A DNA stretch of 64,000 bases from Eubacteriaceae bacterium. GTDB lineage: Bacteria; Bacillota; Clostridia; Peptostreptococcales; Anaerovoracaceae. The notes below the pieces were generated by a model. The model saw nothing but the letters and a program-made list of their open reading frames with translations, ran no database searches and was not told the DNA's origin. The position numbers were made by a program, and so were the translations under genes. Shown piece after piece: positions 50,317-59,690 of the stretch (within the stretch, counting starts at the first letter, position 1; each line of letters begins with the position of its first letter). Location of the stretch: positions 1-64,000 of the forward strand of contig CABIXY010000006.1 in assembly GCA_902362805.1 (NCBI GenBank). The letters run 5' to 3'.

Positions 50317-50838
50317 ATGAAAAAATACTCAACGCTAGAAGAAATGTATTTGGATATGTATAAATTGATTTATACATATATCAGTGACTTTACAAAGGAT
50401 ACGATAGCGGCACAAGATATTGCATCTATCATATGGGGAAAGGTTGCAGAAAATCCGTCAAAATTTTTGGATATGGAGATCAACCATTTACGGAATTATA
50501 TGCGCAAGATGGTAAAAACAGCTGTCTCTGACTATTTTAAGATAGAAAAGAAGCAGGAAAGCATTTTAAAATCAGAAGAACTATTGGAGGCTGAAAAATC
50601 AGTAGAGGAAGAATGCTTAGGAAAGGAAGACATGATTTACTTAGAAAGAGCAAAGAAAATATTAAATGAAGATGAGCTGCAGCTTCTTTATTTGCGCTTT
50701 GAAGCAGGGTTGAGTGCGCGTAAAGTAGGAGATGCCTTTGGGATCAGCGAGGGCGCAGCCAGAGTGAAGCAGTACAGGATTCTTAAAAAGCTTAAAGATG
50801 AAATAATTCGATTACAACAACAGGGGGGAATATTATGA
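50317..50838 (+). CDS. Sigma-70-family (ECF-like) sigma factor
   Basis: 173 residues. Region-2-like segment DMYKLIYTYISDFTKDTIAAQDIASIIWGKVAEN, a linker with DYFKIEKKQE, and region-4-like segment LNEDELQLLYLRFEAGLSARKVGDAFGISEGAARVKQYRILKKLK. Directs RNA polymerase to a dedicated promoter set. AAGGAG is upstream of the ATG; a TATAAT at 50234-50239 is a likely own -10. It overlaps the anti-sigma gene by 4 nt. Confidence 0.82.
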   Translation: MKKYSTLEEMYLDMYKLIYTYISDFTKDTIAAQDIASIIWGKVAENPSKFLDMEINHLRNYMRKMVKTAVSDYFKIEKKQESILKSEELLEAEKSVEEECLGKEDMIYLERAKKILNEDELQLLYLRFEAGLSARKVGDAFGISEGAARVKQYRILKKLKDEIIRLQQQGGIL

Positions 50839-51566
50839 GGAAGTTATGGAAAAAAAAGTATTCTTCAGATGAGGTACTTAAAAAAGTTGCAGAACTATCA
50901 AAACAGGAAATTCATGATAAGGATAATGAATATGTTAAGAAAATGGAATCCATCGATGAGATCTTTCCTATTGAACCTGATCAAAATTTTTTGGAATTTG
51001 CACGAGACTTTGACGCAAAGAAGAAAAAAAGAGATAGAGCACGAAGAGTGAAAAGGTTCTCTCAAGTTGCAGCAGTTTTTCTTGTCTGTGTTGTGGTAAC
51101 GTGTTCAGTTGCCTTAGAAGCATCTGATGCATTTCGTGTTTATTTTTATAGCCTGTTCTCGAACGATTCAAATGGCTCAGTAGTGCTGTCGGAACATGAA
51201 TTAGACTTGATTGGGGATTGGGAAGATTATTGGTATCCTGGATTCATGCCAGAAGGATTCAACCTGGTAGATGCAGGAGATGATGGCGGACAAAAAATTT
51301 TGTTGTTTGAGTCAAGTGATGGAAAGAAAGAATTACGCATCATAGAAATACCACTTGATGCATCGATTGGTGTCGATACAGGTACGAATTCTATAGAAGA
51401 AATCAAGATTGGGTACTATAAAGGATATTTGTTTGATAATAAAAAACAAGATTGTATAAACGTATTTTGGCAAACTGATGACCGGCAAATTGCGATAATG
51501 GCATCAAGAAGTATTGGTATGGAAACAGTAATGCAGATATCGGAACGTCTCAAATATTATGAGTGA
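50835..51566 (+). CDS. Anti-sigma factor, membrane-anchored (DUF4367-like)
   Basis: 243 residues. Cytoplasmic N-terminus (about 1-72), a membrane helix near 73-93 (FSQVAAVFLVCVVVTCSVALEA), and an extracytoplasmic domain with YWYPGFMPEGFNLVDAGDD and LRIIEIPL, as in DUF4367 proteins that hold sigma factors at the membrane. Start overlaps the sigma gene stop (ATGA), so the pair is co-translated. Signal unknown. Confidence 0.8.
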   Translation: MRKLWKKKYSSDEVLKKVAELSKQEIHDKDNEYVKKMESIDEIFPIEPDQNFLEFARDFDAKKKKRDRARRVKRFSQVAAVFLVCVVVTCSVALEASDAFRVYFYSLFSNDSNGSVVLSEHELDLIGDWEDYWYPGFMPEGFNLVDAGDDGGQKILLFESSDGKKELRIIEIPLDASIGVDTGTNSIEEIKIGYYKGYLFDNKKQDCINVFWQTDDRQIAIMASRSIGMETVMQISERLKYYE

Positions 51567-51722
51567 GAAATAGCCAAGGTGAATTCCATTGCCAGGTTTG
51601 CCACCCAATTTCCAGCGGAAGGTGGGATTTCGGATGGCAAATGAAGAAATTTTAAAATAGGTGTAACGGAACCTCTATATTTACGTATACGTTATATGTA
51701 AAAAAATATGGAGGTTTTTCTT

Positions 51723-52160
51723 ATGAAAAAAGTTATTGGAATTTTCACAATTGTTCTTATGGTAATGATATCTACCTTGAATTGTTTTGCTGCAACCGTT
51801 TCAACGAATCAAATAAGTGACCAAAGGTCAACTGACTATGTTGTGACTCAGAATCACATAACTACGTTTACTATTAAGAGTGATGGCACAGCAAACATGC
51901 GAGGGGCATTGACGCCTCAGAATAAGAGTTTAATTGATAATGTTAAGGTCTCTTTTGTAATCAAAGATATAAGCGGGAACGTAGTATATAATAAGACCCA
52001 CACCGCCGTGTGGAGCAGTTTATATGGACAGTATATAGCAGATAAGAATCACAATCTGAGTAAAAAGGGAACGTATACGCTCAGAGCAAAATATATGTGC
52101 TATAAAAATGGGTCTTTAATTGAGACTATTTATAGCACAGGAATTGTAAAAACATATTGA
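51723..52160 (+). CDS. Small secreted protein
   Basis: 145 residues from ATG 51723 (GGAGG 8 nt upstream). Signal peptide MKKVIGIFTIVLMVMISTLNCFA with a likely cut after CFA, then a beta-rich domain (TTFTIKSDGTANMRG, VSFVIKDISGNVVYNKTHTA, KGTYTLRAKYMCYKNG). Follows the anti-sigma gene and may be in its regulon. The sequence GTAACGG at 51663-51669 also occurs near 50248 upstream of the sigma gene, which could be a shared promoter element. Function unknown. Confidence 0.75.
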   Translation: MKKVIGIFTIVLMVMISTLNCFAATVSTNQISDQRSTDYVVTQNHITTFTIKSDGTANMRGALTPQNKSLIDNVKVSFVIKDISGNVVYNKTHTAVWSSLYGQYIADKNHNLSKKGTYTLRAKYMCYKNGSLIETIYSTGIVKTY

Positions 52161-52483
52161 TTGGTACTTTGCAAACTGGTAATTTACGTAAAGCTAGAAC
52201 CGTTTTGTGACATTGATGACAGGAAAGAAACTCTTCATGAAGTTTAGGAAGAAGTTGTACTACCGTGAACTTTCAATAGACTCTGCTTGTCACCTTTGAT
52301 TTCTCTCTTTTTCACACGGTCTTAAAGTGAGTGGAGATAGGGGAAAGATAGTTATCATTATTAGTACAGAATGTGGAAAGTTAAAAATTGTAAATGGTAA
52401 AATCTGGAGGGATGTGTATGCGGATGTTATAAACTGCTTAAGGCAGGAACAAATGAATTCAATTTTAAGTGAAAGGAGTTACA
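52161..52483. other. Gap of about 320 bp without a gene
   Basis: AT-rich DNA between the secreted protein gene and a degraded gene. No open frame of note, no clear promoter or hairpin recognised. Confidence 0.5.
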
Positions 52484-52976
52484 AATGAAGAAAACAATTT
52501 AAAGAACAACTGCGTAATAAATCGTCTCAATACGCGAACTCAACAAATCAAACACGTGCATCAATTACCCTAAAAACACCATTTGGAAAAGTTGTACAGA
52601 TATCGATGTATCAAGTTGACAGATCAGAATATCCTGCAGAGGTAGTAACAGAGTTTACACCAGATTATAAAAGACGGTTTCCGAATGCGACAGTTTTACG
52701 AAACGCAACAAATGTGTATAATTGTCATTCCTGGGCATGGTATAAACAAAGTTTACCTAACATAGTGTGGCTAAAATACTGTGATACCTATCACCTTGAT
52801 GTGAATTCCTATGAAATTGTAATTATATCGTAGATCGGTAAAATTTATTATATATCACCAAATGGTCATGCAGGAATAGTGACCGTGGCAGACTCTACTG
52901 CGTCTTCCTCTACAATTAAGTCCAAATGGGGACAGGGTTCTTTGATGAAGCATAAAACACTATATGGTTCCGCTGA
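52484..52976 (+). pseudogene. Degraded copy of the Cys-peptidase-like gene
   Basis: A partial duplicate of the gene at 55664. The ribosome site and start AAAGGAGTTACAAATGAA match those of the intact copy, then most of the middle is deleted and the sequence resumes at the LRxKxS..NQTRA-I-TLKTP region. The C-terminal part PNATVLRNATNVYNCHSWAWYKQSLPN is kept, followed by stops (TAG near 52831 and 52978). Shows that this gene family duplicated inside the island. Confidence 0.85.
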
Positions 52977-53095
52977 GTAGTCAGCGGGAACAACGCTTTA
53001 TCGACTAAAAATAAGAAGATAAGGATGTAAAACTAAACTGAAATTTTAATGCACAAGTTTAGACTTGACTATTAAAAGTTGAAAGGAACGAAAAG

Positions 53096-53485
53096 ATGAA
53101 AGATTTAAAAAGAAAGTTCGCTATTTTTTCAATTTGCCTATCCATGATTTTAGGAGGATGCATGACGGTAAATGCTAATTCGTCATTAGACGGGCATGCA
53201 TCTACAGTTGCAGTTGCCAAAGGAACAATAACTGCGTCTGATCATTGGATCTTACCTATTATAGATGATCGCCCAGGAAATCAATACTTTTATTCTGGTG
53301 CAGCAGGCTATACGACCAGTTCAACATACCATAGAACTTCAGTTGAATATTTGGTATGTTGGAATACCGAAAAAGTTGTTAGAAAATGGGGAACGGGTAA
53401 GGTTCAAACAACCACCGGGTATGTTAAGCCTCCATATGCTAATTTGTTAAATGCATTTAGATCTGCAGTATATTATGAATTTTAA
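53096..53485 (+). CDS. Small secreted peptide, possibly lactococcin-972-like
   Basis: 129 residues. Signal-like start (FAIFSICLSMILGGCMTVNA), then a mature part of about 100 residues: YFYSGAAGYTTSSTYHRTSVEYLVCW, KWGTGKVQTTTGYVKPPYANLL and the end SAVYYEF. The Tyr/His motif in the middle and the aromatic C-terminus resemble lactococcin-972-type bacteriocins, and the next gene encodes a large-loop membrane protein as in such loci. Resemblance is by eye and moderate; could instead be an unrelated secreted protein. GAAAGG precedes the ATG. Confidence 0.55.
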   Translation: MKDLKRKFAIFSICLSMILGGCMTVNANSSLDGHASTVAVAKGTITASDHWILPIIDDRPGNQYFYSGAAGYTTSSTYHRTSVEYLVCWNTEKVVRKWGTGKVQTTTGYVKPPYANLLNAFRSAVYYEF

Positions 53486-53496
53486 AAGGTGAAATT

Positions 53497-54831
53497 ATGA
53501 AAAGTTGTCTGAGAAAAAGCATTCGTCCGCTTCTGTTAATGGTAGGTATGATACTTATTGTTATCAGTTCATCCTTCCTTTATTATGGGAATCTGATGAT
53601 AACAGGTTTATCTGATAAACCGGAAATTGAAGAAGAACTTTCTTTACCAAAATATGGTGTACCGTTATCGGATACCTATGGCATGGGTAATAAAAGTTTA
53701 GATCAATTCTTGACTAGGAAGCACGTTCTAGATGAGTTGGTTGAAATCAATGAGAAATTAAACCAATCAGAGAATTTCACATATTACCAGTTGACGGAAC
53801 CTTCTATCTACTATATTGGTGAGTATAAGGGCAGAGCAACTACCATTGTAGGAGGAGAAGAATATAGAAATCAGAAAGATATAGAAACTGGCGAATGGAT
53901 TACATCTATAAATTCTTTGGAAATACCTGAAAATATGGTAGATCAGATTCGAAATCAATTGGAAGAAGGACAATCATTTTCAAAAGGCGACTTTTCATTA
54001 ACATATAGAGATCAGATGCCGGTAGTCTTAGGATATGAATTTAAAAAACACTTTGCTATCGGTGATACGCTAAAACTTAGATACTATTTGCAATTCATTG
54101 ACATCAAAGTAATTGGATTTTTAGAAAAAGGGGCAACAATAAATTTACCAAACATATCGTGGGATATAAGTAGCTATATTATTTTACCGGATATAAAGAT
54201 ACCAAAAGAACAAACTTCCGTTAGAACACAGAAAAATAACATTATTATGATGTTGGAAAAAAGTGAGGGCTATCTTGGCGTAAACCAGATTGAACAATTT
54301 CCCTCTGTGATTGAAGAGTTGGAGGAGATTAATCAACACTATGATTTTGCATTTAATATTGATGCAATACAAAAGTCCTTTACAAACTTTGAAGAAAAAG
54401 CTAGAAGGCAGTATGAAAAGCCAAGTGAGCCCTTGAGTCAGGAAGAGAATACTATTAATATTCATAATAAACTATCGCAAAGAGAAAACACTCTGTTAAG
54501 AAGTTTAACTGTTGGAGGGATTATCCTCATTTTATTATACTTATGGCTATGGATAAAGAATATGAAGACTTGTTCAACTAACGAACGTAGCGTAGTTTAT
54601 AAAACGAGGAATGTCGTTAAGCTTTCTCTGAATGTAGTAATCTGTTACTCCATTGCTTATATTCTTTGCAAAGAGGTACTTTTGCAGGTGGACAATAACT
54701 TTAATAGTGAGTTTATTATGTATCCTCAGAGTTTGATTCGACTCGGAATACTTGCAGTTATTATTGTTGGTGGCATATTAACTTGTAAAAAAATAGATAC
54801 TGCACAAGGAGGGAGCAAAACTAATGATTGA
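53497..54831 (+). CDS. MacB/FtsX-like membrane protein of secreted-peptide locus
   Basis: 444 residues. Membrane helix at about 10-33, a large extracytoplasmic region (35-340) with SYIILPDIKIP, then three helices (about 340-362, 385-405, 418-437). This resembles a permease with one large external loop, similar to bacteriocin-associated integral membrane proteins. No ATP-binding partner is encoded nearby. AAAGGTG precedes the ATG. Overlaps the next gene by 8 nt. Confidence 0.65.
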   Translation: MKSCLRKSIRPLLLMVGMILIVISSSFLYYGNLMITGLSDKPEIEEELSLPKYGVPLSDTYGMGNKSLDQFLTRKHVLDELVEINEKLNQSENFTYYQLTEPSIYYIGEYKGRATTIVGGEEYRNQKDIETGEWITSINSLEIPENMVDQIRNQLEEGQSFSKGDFSLTYRDQMPVVLGYEFKKHFAIGDTLKLRYYLQFIDIKVIGFLEKGATINLPNISWDISSYIILPDIKIPKEQTSVRTQKNNIIMMLEKSEGYLGVNQIEQFPSVIEELEEINQHYDFAFNIDAIQKSFTNFEEKARRQYEKPSEPLSQEENTINIHNKLSQRENTLLRSLTVGGIILILLYLWLWIKNMKTCSTNERSVVYKTRNVVKLSLNVVICYSIAYILCKEVLLQVDNNFNSEFIMYPQSLIRLGILAVIIVGGILTCKKIDTAQGGSKTND

Positions 54832-55423
54832 TATGATTATGATGACAGTCCTTCAGGCGTATCCAATGTATATCTGTGCGATACCAGTCATACTGGGTGG
54901 TGTAATGATTAGAACTAGAAGAAGAAAAAAAACTGGAGAGAAGAAAATATACCTTGAAACTTTGGCATTTGTTTTACTCTGCTTGTCAATTTTATTGATA
55001 CTTGCAGCTACTTGCTATTCCAATGAGTTTTTTGAACTTTTTAATTTATCCAATTTATCCAATTTAAAGGAGGTACATTTTGACCCTTCGGGGTTTCTTC
55101 AAAATATTTTGTTAATTAGCCTTGCAGGAAGTTTTCATGCAACAATAAATTGGGTGGGCAATATGGTATTGTTTGTACCTATCGGTTTTTTTTCGATGTG
55201 GATCAGCAGAATAAATACGCATATAAAAATGAAGATTGTAATAAGTTGTATGATTTTCTCTATAGTGATTGAACTAACTCAGCTTTGCTACGGTCGACTG
55301 GCTGATGTAATGGATGTTGTGCTGAACACAACAGGGGGCTTCATTGGATGTGAGTTATTTACATATATTATGAGTTTAACAGAGAATTTGAAAGGCCGTT
55401 ATAAGCAAGTAAACAAAGTATGA
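54824..55423 (+). CDS. VanZ-family membrane protein
   Basis: 199 residues, about five membrane helices. FHATINWVGNMVLFVPIGFFSMWI and SIVIELTQLCYGRLADVMDVVLNTTGGFIGCELF are the VanZ signature. VanZ-like proteins confer low-level resistance to some glycopeptides or antimicrobial peptides in other settings; next to a secreted-peptide gene it could be an immunity protein (inference). GGAGG precedes the ATG. The 240-bp gap after it shows no gene. Confidence 0.8.
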   Translation: MIDMIMMTVLQAYPMYICAIPVILGGVMIRTRRRKKTGEKKIYLETLAFVLLCLSILLILAATCYSNEFFELFNLSNLSNLKEVHFDPSGFLQNILLISLAGSFHATINWVGNMVLFVPIGFFSMWISRINTHIKMKIVISCMIFSIVIELTQLCYGRLADVMDVVLNTTGGFIGCELFTYIMSLTENLKGRYKQVNKV

Positions 55424-55663
55424 AATAATCGCAAAAGAGAACAGAAAGGGAGATGAATTATAGTAAATTTAGAGTTTTAAAAAATTGTAACGATACATTG
55501 GTAGTCAAGTATTAGTAATATGAGTAGGCAGAGAAGATTTTAAAGAAGGTGATGCATTATATAGGCGTAGTTTTTTGCAGCTATATTATAATCAGAGATG
55601 AAAATGGTATTTTATATTAAATAATTTTAACTCAAGTAGTTTATAAAAAGAAAGGAGTTACAA

Positions 55664-56866
55664 ATGAAAAAAGTAATCTTAACAGTTGGTGTGATTTTTG
55701 CCCTTTTGACAAGTGTAGTATTTTCTTATGGGGCAGACTCTGTTACTAGCGGAGGAAGTGAATTCCCTAAAATCGAAGCAATGACACAGTCGGAAGACTG
55801 GTTTGATCCAAGCAACGGGAAATACATGTTTCCAATCACTCCAGATTCTCCAGAGTGGAAAAATTTCCAAACACATAATGAGATGGTGGAGGCCTGTACG
55901 ATTCCGGAAGATCTTTTAAAATCTATCTCAACGAAAGATCTGATTCAGTTAGTGCTGGACTATCCCTTATTAAATGAGTTTAGATGTTTTAATTCGTATG
56001 AAGAAGGTTTGGAGGTGTTAAAAACTAACTTTAATGGACTCCAAGAATTGTTACGTCGAAAAGACGGTGCAACAGGGTTAGTTAATGCATATTGTTCAAT
56101 TCCAGTTACAAAAGCCAGTACTATACCCCAAGAAGTTGCAAATGAAGTAAATGCAGCTGAATTCTCTGATAAAAAGTTCACTTCAATATTAAATCAATTG
56201 AAAGAAACAAATCGCGCAGAATATAATTCCTTTTATAAAGGGATTGCAGATGTGAATAAAACACAGTTTATTGAGTTATTATTGTCGAGTGAAGCAATAT
56301 CCCTATCTTCTAGTGAGCTCAAAACGTATGAGAATAATTTCAACTTAAAAGAGAAACTGCGCAGCAAAACATCTTTGTACAAGAACTCGGCAAATCAAAC
56401 ACGTGCAACAATTACCCTAAAAACTCCATCTGGAAAAGTTGTACCAACATCATTATATGCAGTTGACAACCCGGAATTTTCTTCAGCTCAAATAGCACAA
56501 ATTACAGCAGATTATAAAAGAACTTATCCGAATGCAACAGTTTTGAGAAATGCATCAAATGTATATAATTGCCATTCTTATGCATGGTATAAACAAAGTT
56601 TACCTAACAGAGTATGGTTGAATGACTGTGGTACCTATCGCTTTGATACAAATTCCTATAAAGTCGTAACTGTTCCTAAGGGTGGCGATAAAATTTTTTA
56701 TGCGGCATCATTAGGCGGTCATTCAGGAATAGTGGCTACCGCAGGTTCGACTGCAGCGACCTCTACAATTAAGTCTAAATGGGGTCAAGGTCCTTTGATG
56801 CAGCATAAAACGTTATATGTACCATCTAATTACACAGCAGGAACAACACTTTTTCGACTGAGATAA
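55664..56866 (+). CDS. Secreted cysteine-peptidase-like protein
   Basis: 400 residues. Signal peptide MKKVILTVGVIFALLTSVVFSYG, a helical middle (about 60-270), and a C-terminal domain of about 120 residues with YNCHSYAWYKQSLPN (candidate catalytic Cys), GGDKIFYAASLGGHSGIVATAG (candidate His) and IKSKWGQGPLMQHKTLYVPSNY. The Cys then His-Ser-Gly order resembles NlpC/P60- or CHAP-type papain-like hydrolases. AAAGGAG precedes the ATG. A degraded partial copy lies at 52484. Substrate unknown. Confidence 0.7.
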   Translation: MKKVILTVGVIFALLTSVVFSYGADSVTSGGSEFPKIEAMTQSEDWFDPSNGKYMFPITPDSPEWKNFQTHNEMVEACTIPEDLLKSISTKDLIQLVLDYPLLNEFRCFNSYEEGLEVLKTNFNGLQELLRRKDGATGLVNAYCSIPVTKASTIPQEVANEVNAAEFSDKKFTSILNQLKETNRAEYNSFYKGIADVNKTQFIELLLSSEAISLSSSELKTYENNFNLKEKLRSKTSLYKNSANQTRATITLKTPSGKVVPTSLYAVDNPEFSSAQIAQITADYKRTYPNATVLRNASNVYNCHSYAWYKQSLPNRVWLNDCGTYRFDTNSYKVVTVPKGGDKIFYAASLGGHSGIVATAGSTAATSTIKSKWGQGPLMQHKTLYVPSNYTAGTTLFRLR

Positions 56867-56910
56867 TAGCGATAATCCAGCCTATCATGTGAGCAGTAAA
56901 TCTGAAATTG

Positions 56911-56946
56911 GAGCATCTCAAGCTGAAATGACAGCATGAGATGCTC
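56911..56946 (+). terminator. Terminator after Cys-peptidase-like gene
   Basis: GAGCATCTCA pairs with TGAGATGCTC, then TTTA. Its loop contains AGCTGAAATGACAGC, the complement of which appears in the hairpin at 57038-57078 just inside the next IS. Confidence 0.7.
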
Positions 56947-56966
56947 TTTACTTGGGTATTCTAAAC

Positions 56967-58520
56967 GGTACTCTAAATTATCGTGTGGGTTAAAGAAAAC
57001 GACCTCTAAACTATCGTGTGGGTGCTGAATAAAAAAAGGGAGCATTTTCAGCTGTCATTTCAGCCTCAAATGCTCCCTTTTGGTTGGGTTAATCTCTTGA
57101 TTTGTTGTAAGGTCCACGCTTTTTTCTGTCTCTCTTTTCGCTTGCCAGCATCGGAGTCAGCGCATAGTAGATGTCCGGGGACAAAGCGAAGATAACACGC
57201 TTCCTGAATCTTTGAAAGTTGCTAATGCCGTTGGATACTGCCAGATAAGTTTTTATTCTGCCGTTGATGTTTTTAGTGAATGAATTAGAAAGCTTTCTAT
57301 CGCCGTAAGGGCGTATGAAGGAGTTAAGGATTTCATTGCGCCAGGTGCAGGGAATGGCTGTGAATTCATCAAACTGTCTGATTTCTGCCTTTTTAAACTT
57401 ATCGATAAGGGCATTTATCCTGACAGCAGCTTCATCATAAGTGCTGTCTCTGTTGAATTTGCGGTATTCTTCCTTCAATCCGTATGCCAGTTCAAGAAGC
57501 GGGAAGGTTTCCATAATCATATTGAAAATATCCCTGCGGTTAAGGGCCATGCCAAATCTGTGGTTGTATACCTTGGCGTTACGTCATCCTTCATCAGAAG
57601 CCAGTGCCATCTCTTCAGCAGATAGCATGCGTTGGAACCGTATTCGCACTGATTCATCAAATCAATTCTGAGCTGTGAGAAATCCTGTGTCAGATGCTTT
57701 ACAACGTGGAACGGGTCAACGGCAACGATAGCATTAGGCAGATAGGTCCTGGTAACATCTTTGTAGGGCTGCCACATGTCAATGGTGACATATTTGACAC
57801 GACACCGTTCCTCTCTGGGAACCTTTGAAAAATACAGGGATAAATCATGTTTGGCCCTGGAATTAAGGATATCGTAAATATGCCTTTCTTCATTATCGAC
57901 AAGTACACAGAGATAACTGGAATTCCTCTTGGAAAGATATTCGTTGTGGATTTCATCGATACCGAGGCATTCCGGAAGGCGCCTTGGAGGGATGGTGACA
58001 TAGGAGTCCAGGTATCTGCAGAGCTGTGTCGGTGATATGCTGAGTTCTCCAGAAATCATTTGAAGTGTGTAATTCAGGTTTCCAAGGAGTCTCATTGCAC
58101 TTTGCAGCAGAAAGAATGATGAATTGAAGCCGTTAAAAGCAAAAGGGTTCTTTTCAAAAGCTGTCTTCTTACAGTCTTTACAGATATACTGGTTGGCGTT
58201 GTAATGAATGATGCCATTTTGATTCCTAAGGGCGGGGTGATTGATGACCCTTGGCTTATTGTCCATGACCTATCATCGGGCCTCTGCATACAGGACAGGA
58301 AATCGGTTTTCTTACCAGAGTAATTTCATAACGGACAGCATCTTCTTCCATTCTGATATCGCATTTTGCGATATCAGAGGTAGTGACATTTAGCAGCGTT
58401 GTGATAAAATCAATATTAGGAATAACTCATTCCTCCCTTCATGTGACATTGAATTATTGACAAGATAATCATAATACATGGAGGGTATCTTTTTCTACCC
58501 ACACGATAATTTAGAGCGCC
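56967..58520 (-). mobile_element. ISL3-type insertion sequence, damaged
   Basis: Ends are inverted repeats: CTCTAAATTATCGTGTGGGT at 56971-56990 and its exact complement at 58497-58516; GG two bases further out at each end extends them. A second, one-mismatch copy of the left end lies at 57004-57023, so the left boundary is doubled. The transposase gene is frameshifted. No target duplication was evident. Confidence 0.8.
57089..58266 (-). pseudogene. ISL3-family transposase, frameshifted
   Basis: N-terminal part (58266 to about 57590): zinc-finger-type YICKDCKKTAFEKNP, helix-turn-helix, ECLGIDEIHNEYLSK (first Asp), YVTIDMWQPYKDVTRTYLPNAIVAVDPFHVVKHLT (second Asp region). The remainder (57550 to 57089) is in another frame: NRRDIFNMI, SFTKNINGRIKTYLAVSNGISNFQRFRKRVIFA, GPYNKSRD. 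The break is near 57550-57590. Non-functional. Confidence 0.88.
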
Positions 58521-58559
58521 ATTTTCTCCAGTGGTGTTTTTATGCGGCAGGCAGATACT

Positions 58560-59600
58560 GCTGATGTTTTTCCATAGGTGTCAGAACCCCACCTTTCTCT
58601 GGCATCGCTTGTTGATTGAATAGTATATATACTATTCAATCATTGTAATGACTGTTTCTCTGTTCTGAAATTTATGTTTATAGTAGTGTTCCCTTTTCAG
58701 GATTGCCAAAACCCTTCTATAGGACTGCTGTCGATGCATTTACCTATCATGCATGGACATGCTTTGTGTCATCTGTTGTTTCAGAAGCTTCTCCTGAAAT
58801 TGATTGCCCGTGTACTGGCATCCCCTGTCCGAATGAAAGACAGGATGGGCGTCCGATTCCAGCTCCACCGCTTAGTCAAAAGTATCGAATACGAGTTCAC
58901 CGATCACATAAGCGACAATCCTCCTGTCATACAAATCCAGTAGCGCACCCAGGTATATCTTTTTCTTCGCTAATCCTATGTAGTATTTGAACCCAGTCAC
59001 ATCCATTCGCCATTTTTCATTGGGCTTTTCAGACTTGAAATCCCGGTTAAGTATATTTGCTGCAACATGCTGAGGGTTCCTGTCGCTGACTGTGCAGCCT
59101 TCATTCCTGTATTTGACTGCTGATTTGATTCAGCAACCTGCAGAGATGAAGGATCTGGTTTTCACTGAGGCCAATATCATAGTCCCTGTATATATCATTC
59201 CTTGATTCTGCGACAGCCTTTATCCGGGCAGCTTTCATGGATGGCTTTTACTATCAGCACCAGCTTTTAGTTGAGCTTTTCATCATCAGGAATCAGTCTG
59301 TGACATAATTTGTAATAAGATGATCCTGAAATTCCTGCAACTGTATAGAACTCCGCAATGCTTGCAGCTTCCGATTCGTTAAGTTCTTTTATTGCCATAT
59401 ATGTGTATCCATGCCTTACACGTCCTAGTACCGTCCCCTCTCTATCCCGTCCCATTTTTTCAAGTAGAGATTCTCCAATTCCTTTCGTTTCAGCTGAGCT
59501 TTTAAGATCCTGTTTTCAGCTCAAAGCCTTTCAATATCACTCATTTCCGCAATGGGTTTACTCCGGTTCTGTTTATCGATAAGGTCAGCGGATTATGGGC
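58560..59600 (-). pseudogene. IS3-family transposase remnant
   Basis: On the minus strand, fragments in different frames: AIKELNESEAASIAEFYTVAGISGSSYYKL near 59267-59400 (start of orfB), then pieces of the integrase core near 58700-58980 (VFHSDRGCQYTG, YRRVLAILKREHYYK), and an end like GGVLTPMEKHQQY near 58600. Many stops and shifts. No terminal repeats identified. Long dead. Confidence 0.75.
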
Positions 59601-59690
59601 GTTTAAAAATTGTTGAAGCACATGCATTGATAGATTTTTTCTCCCAGAAACATACAAAAGAGAATGAACGTTATTGGAGGTAAGGAGTAA

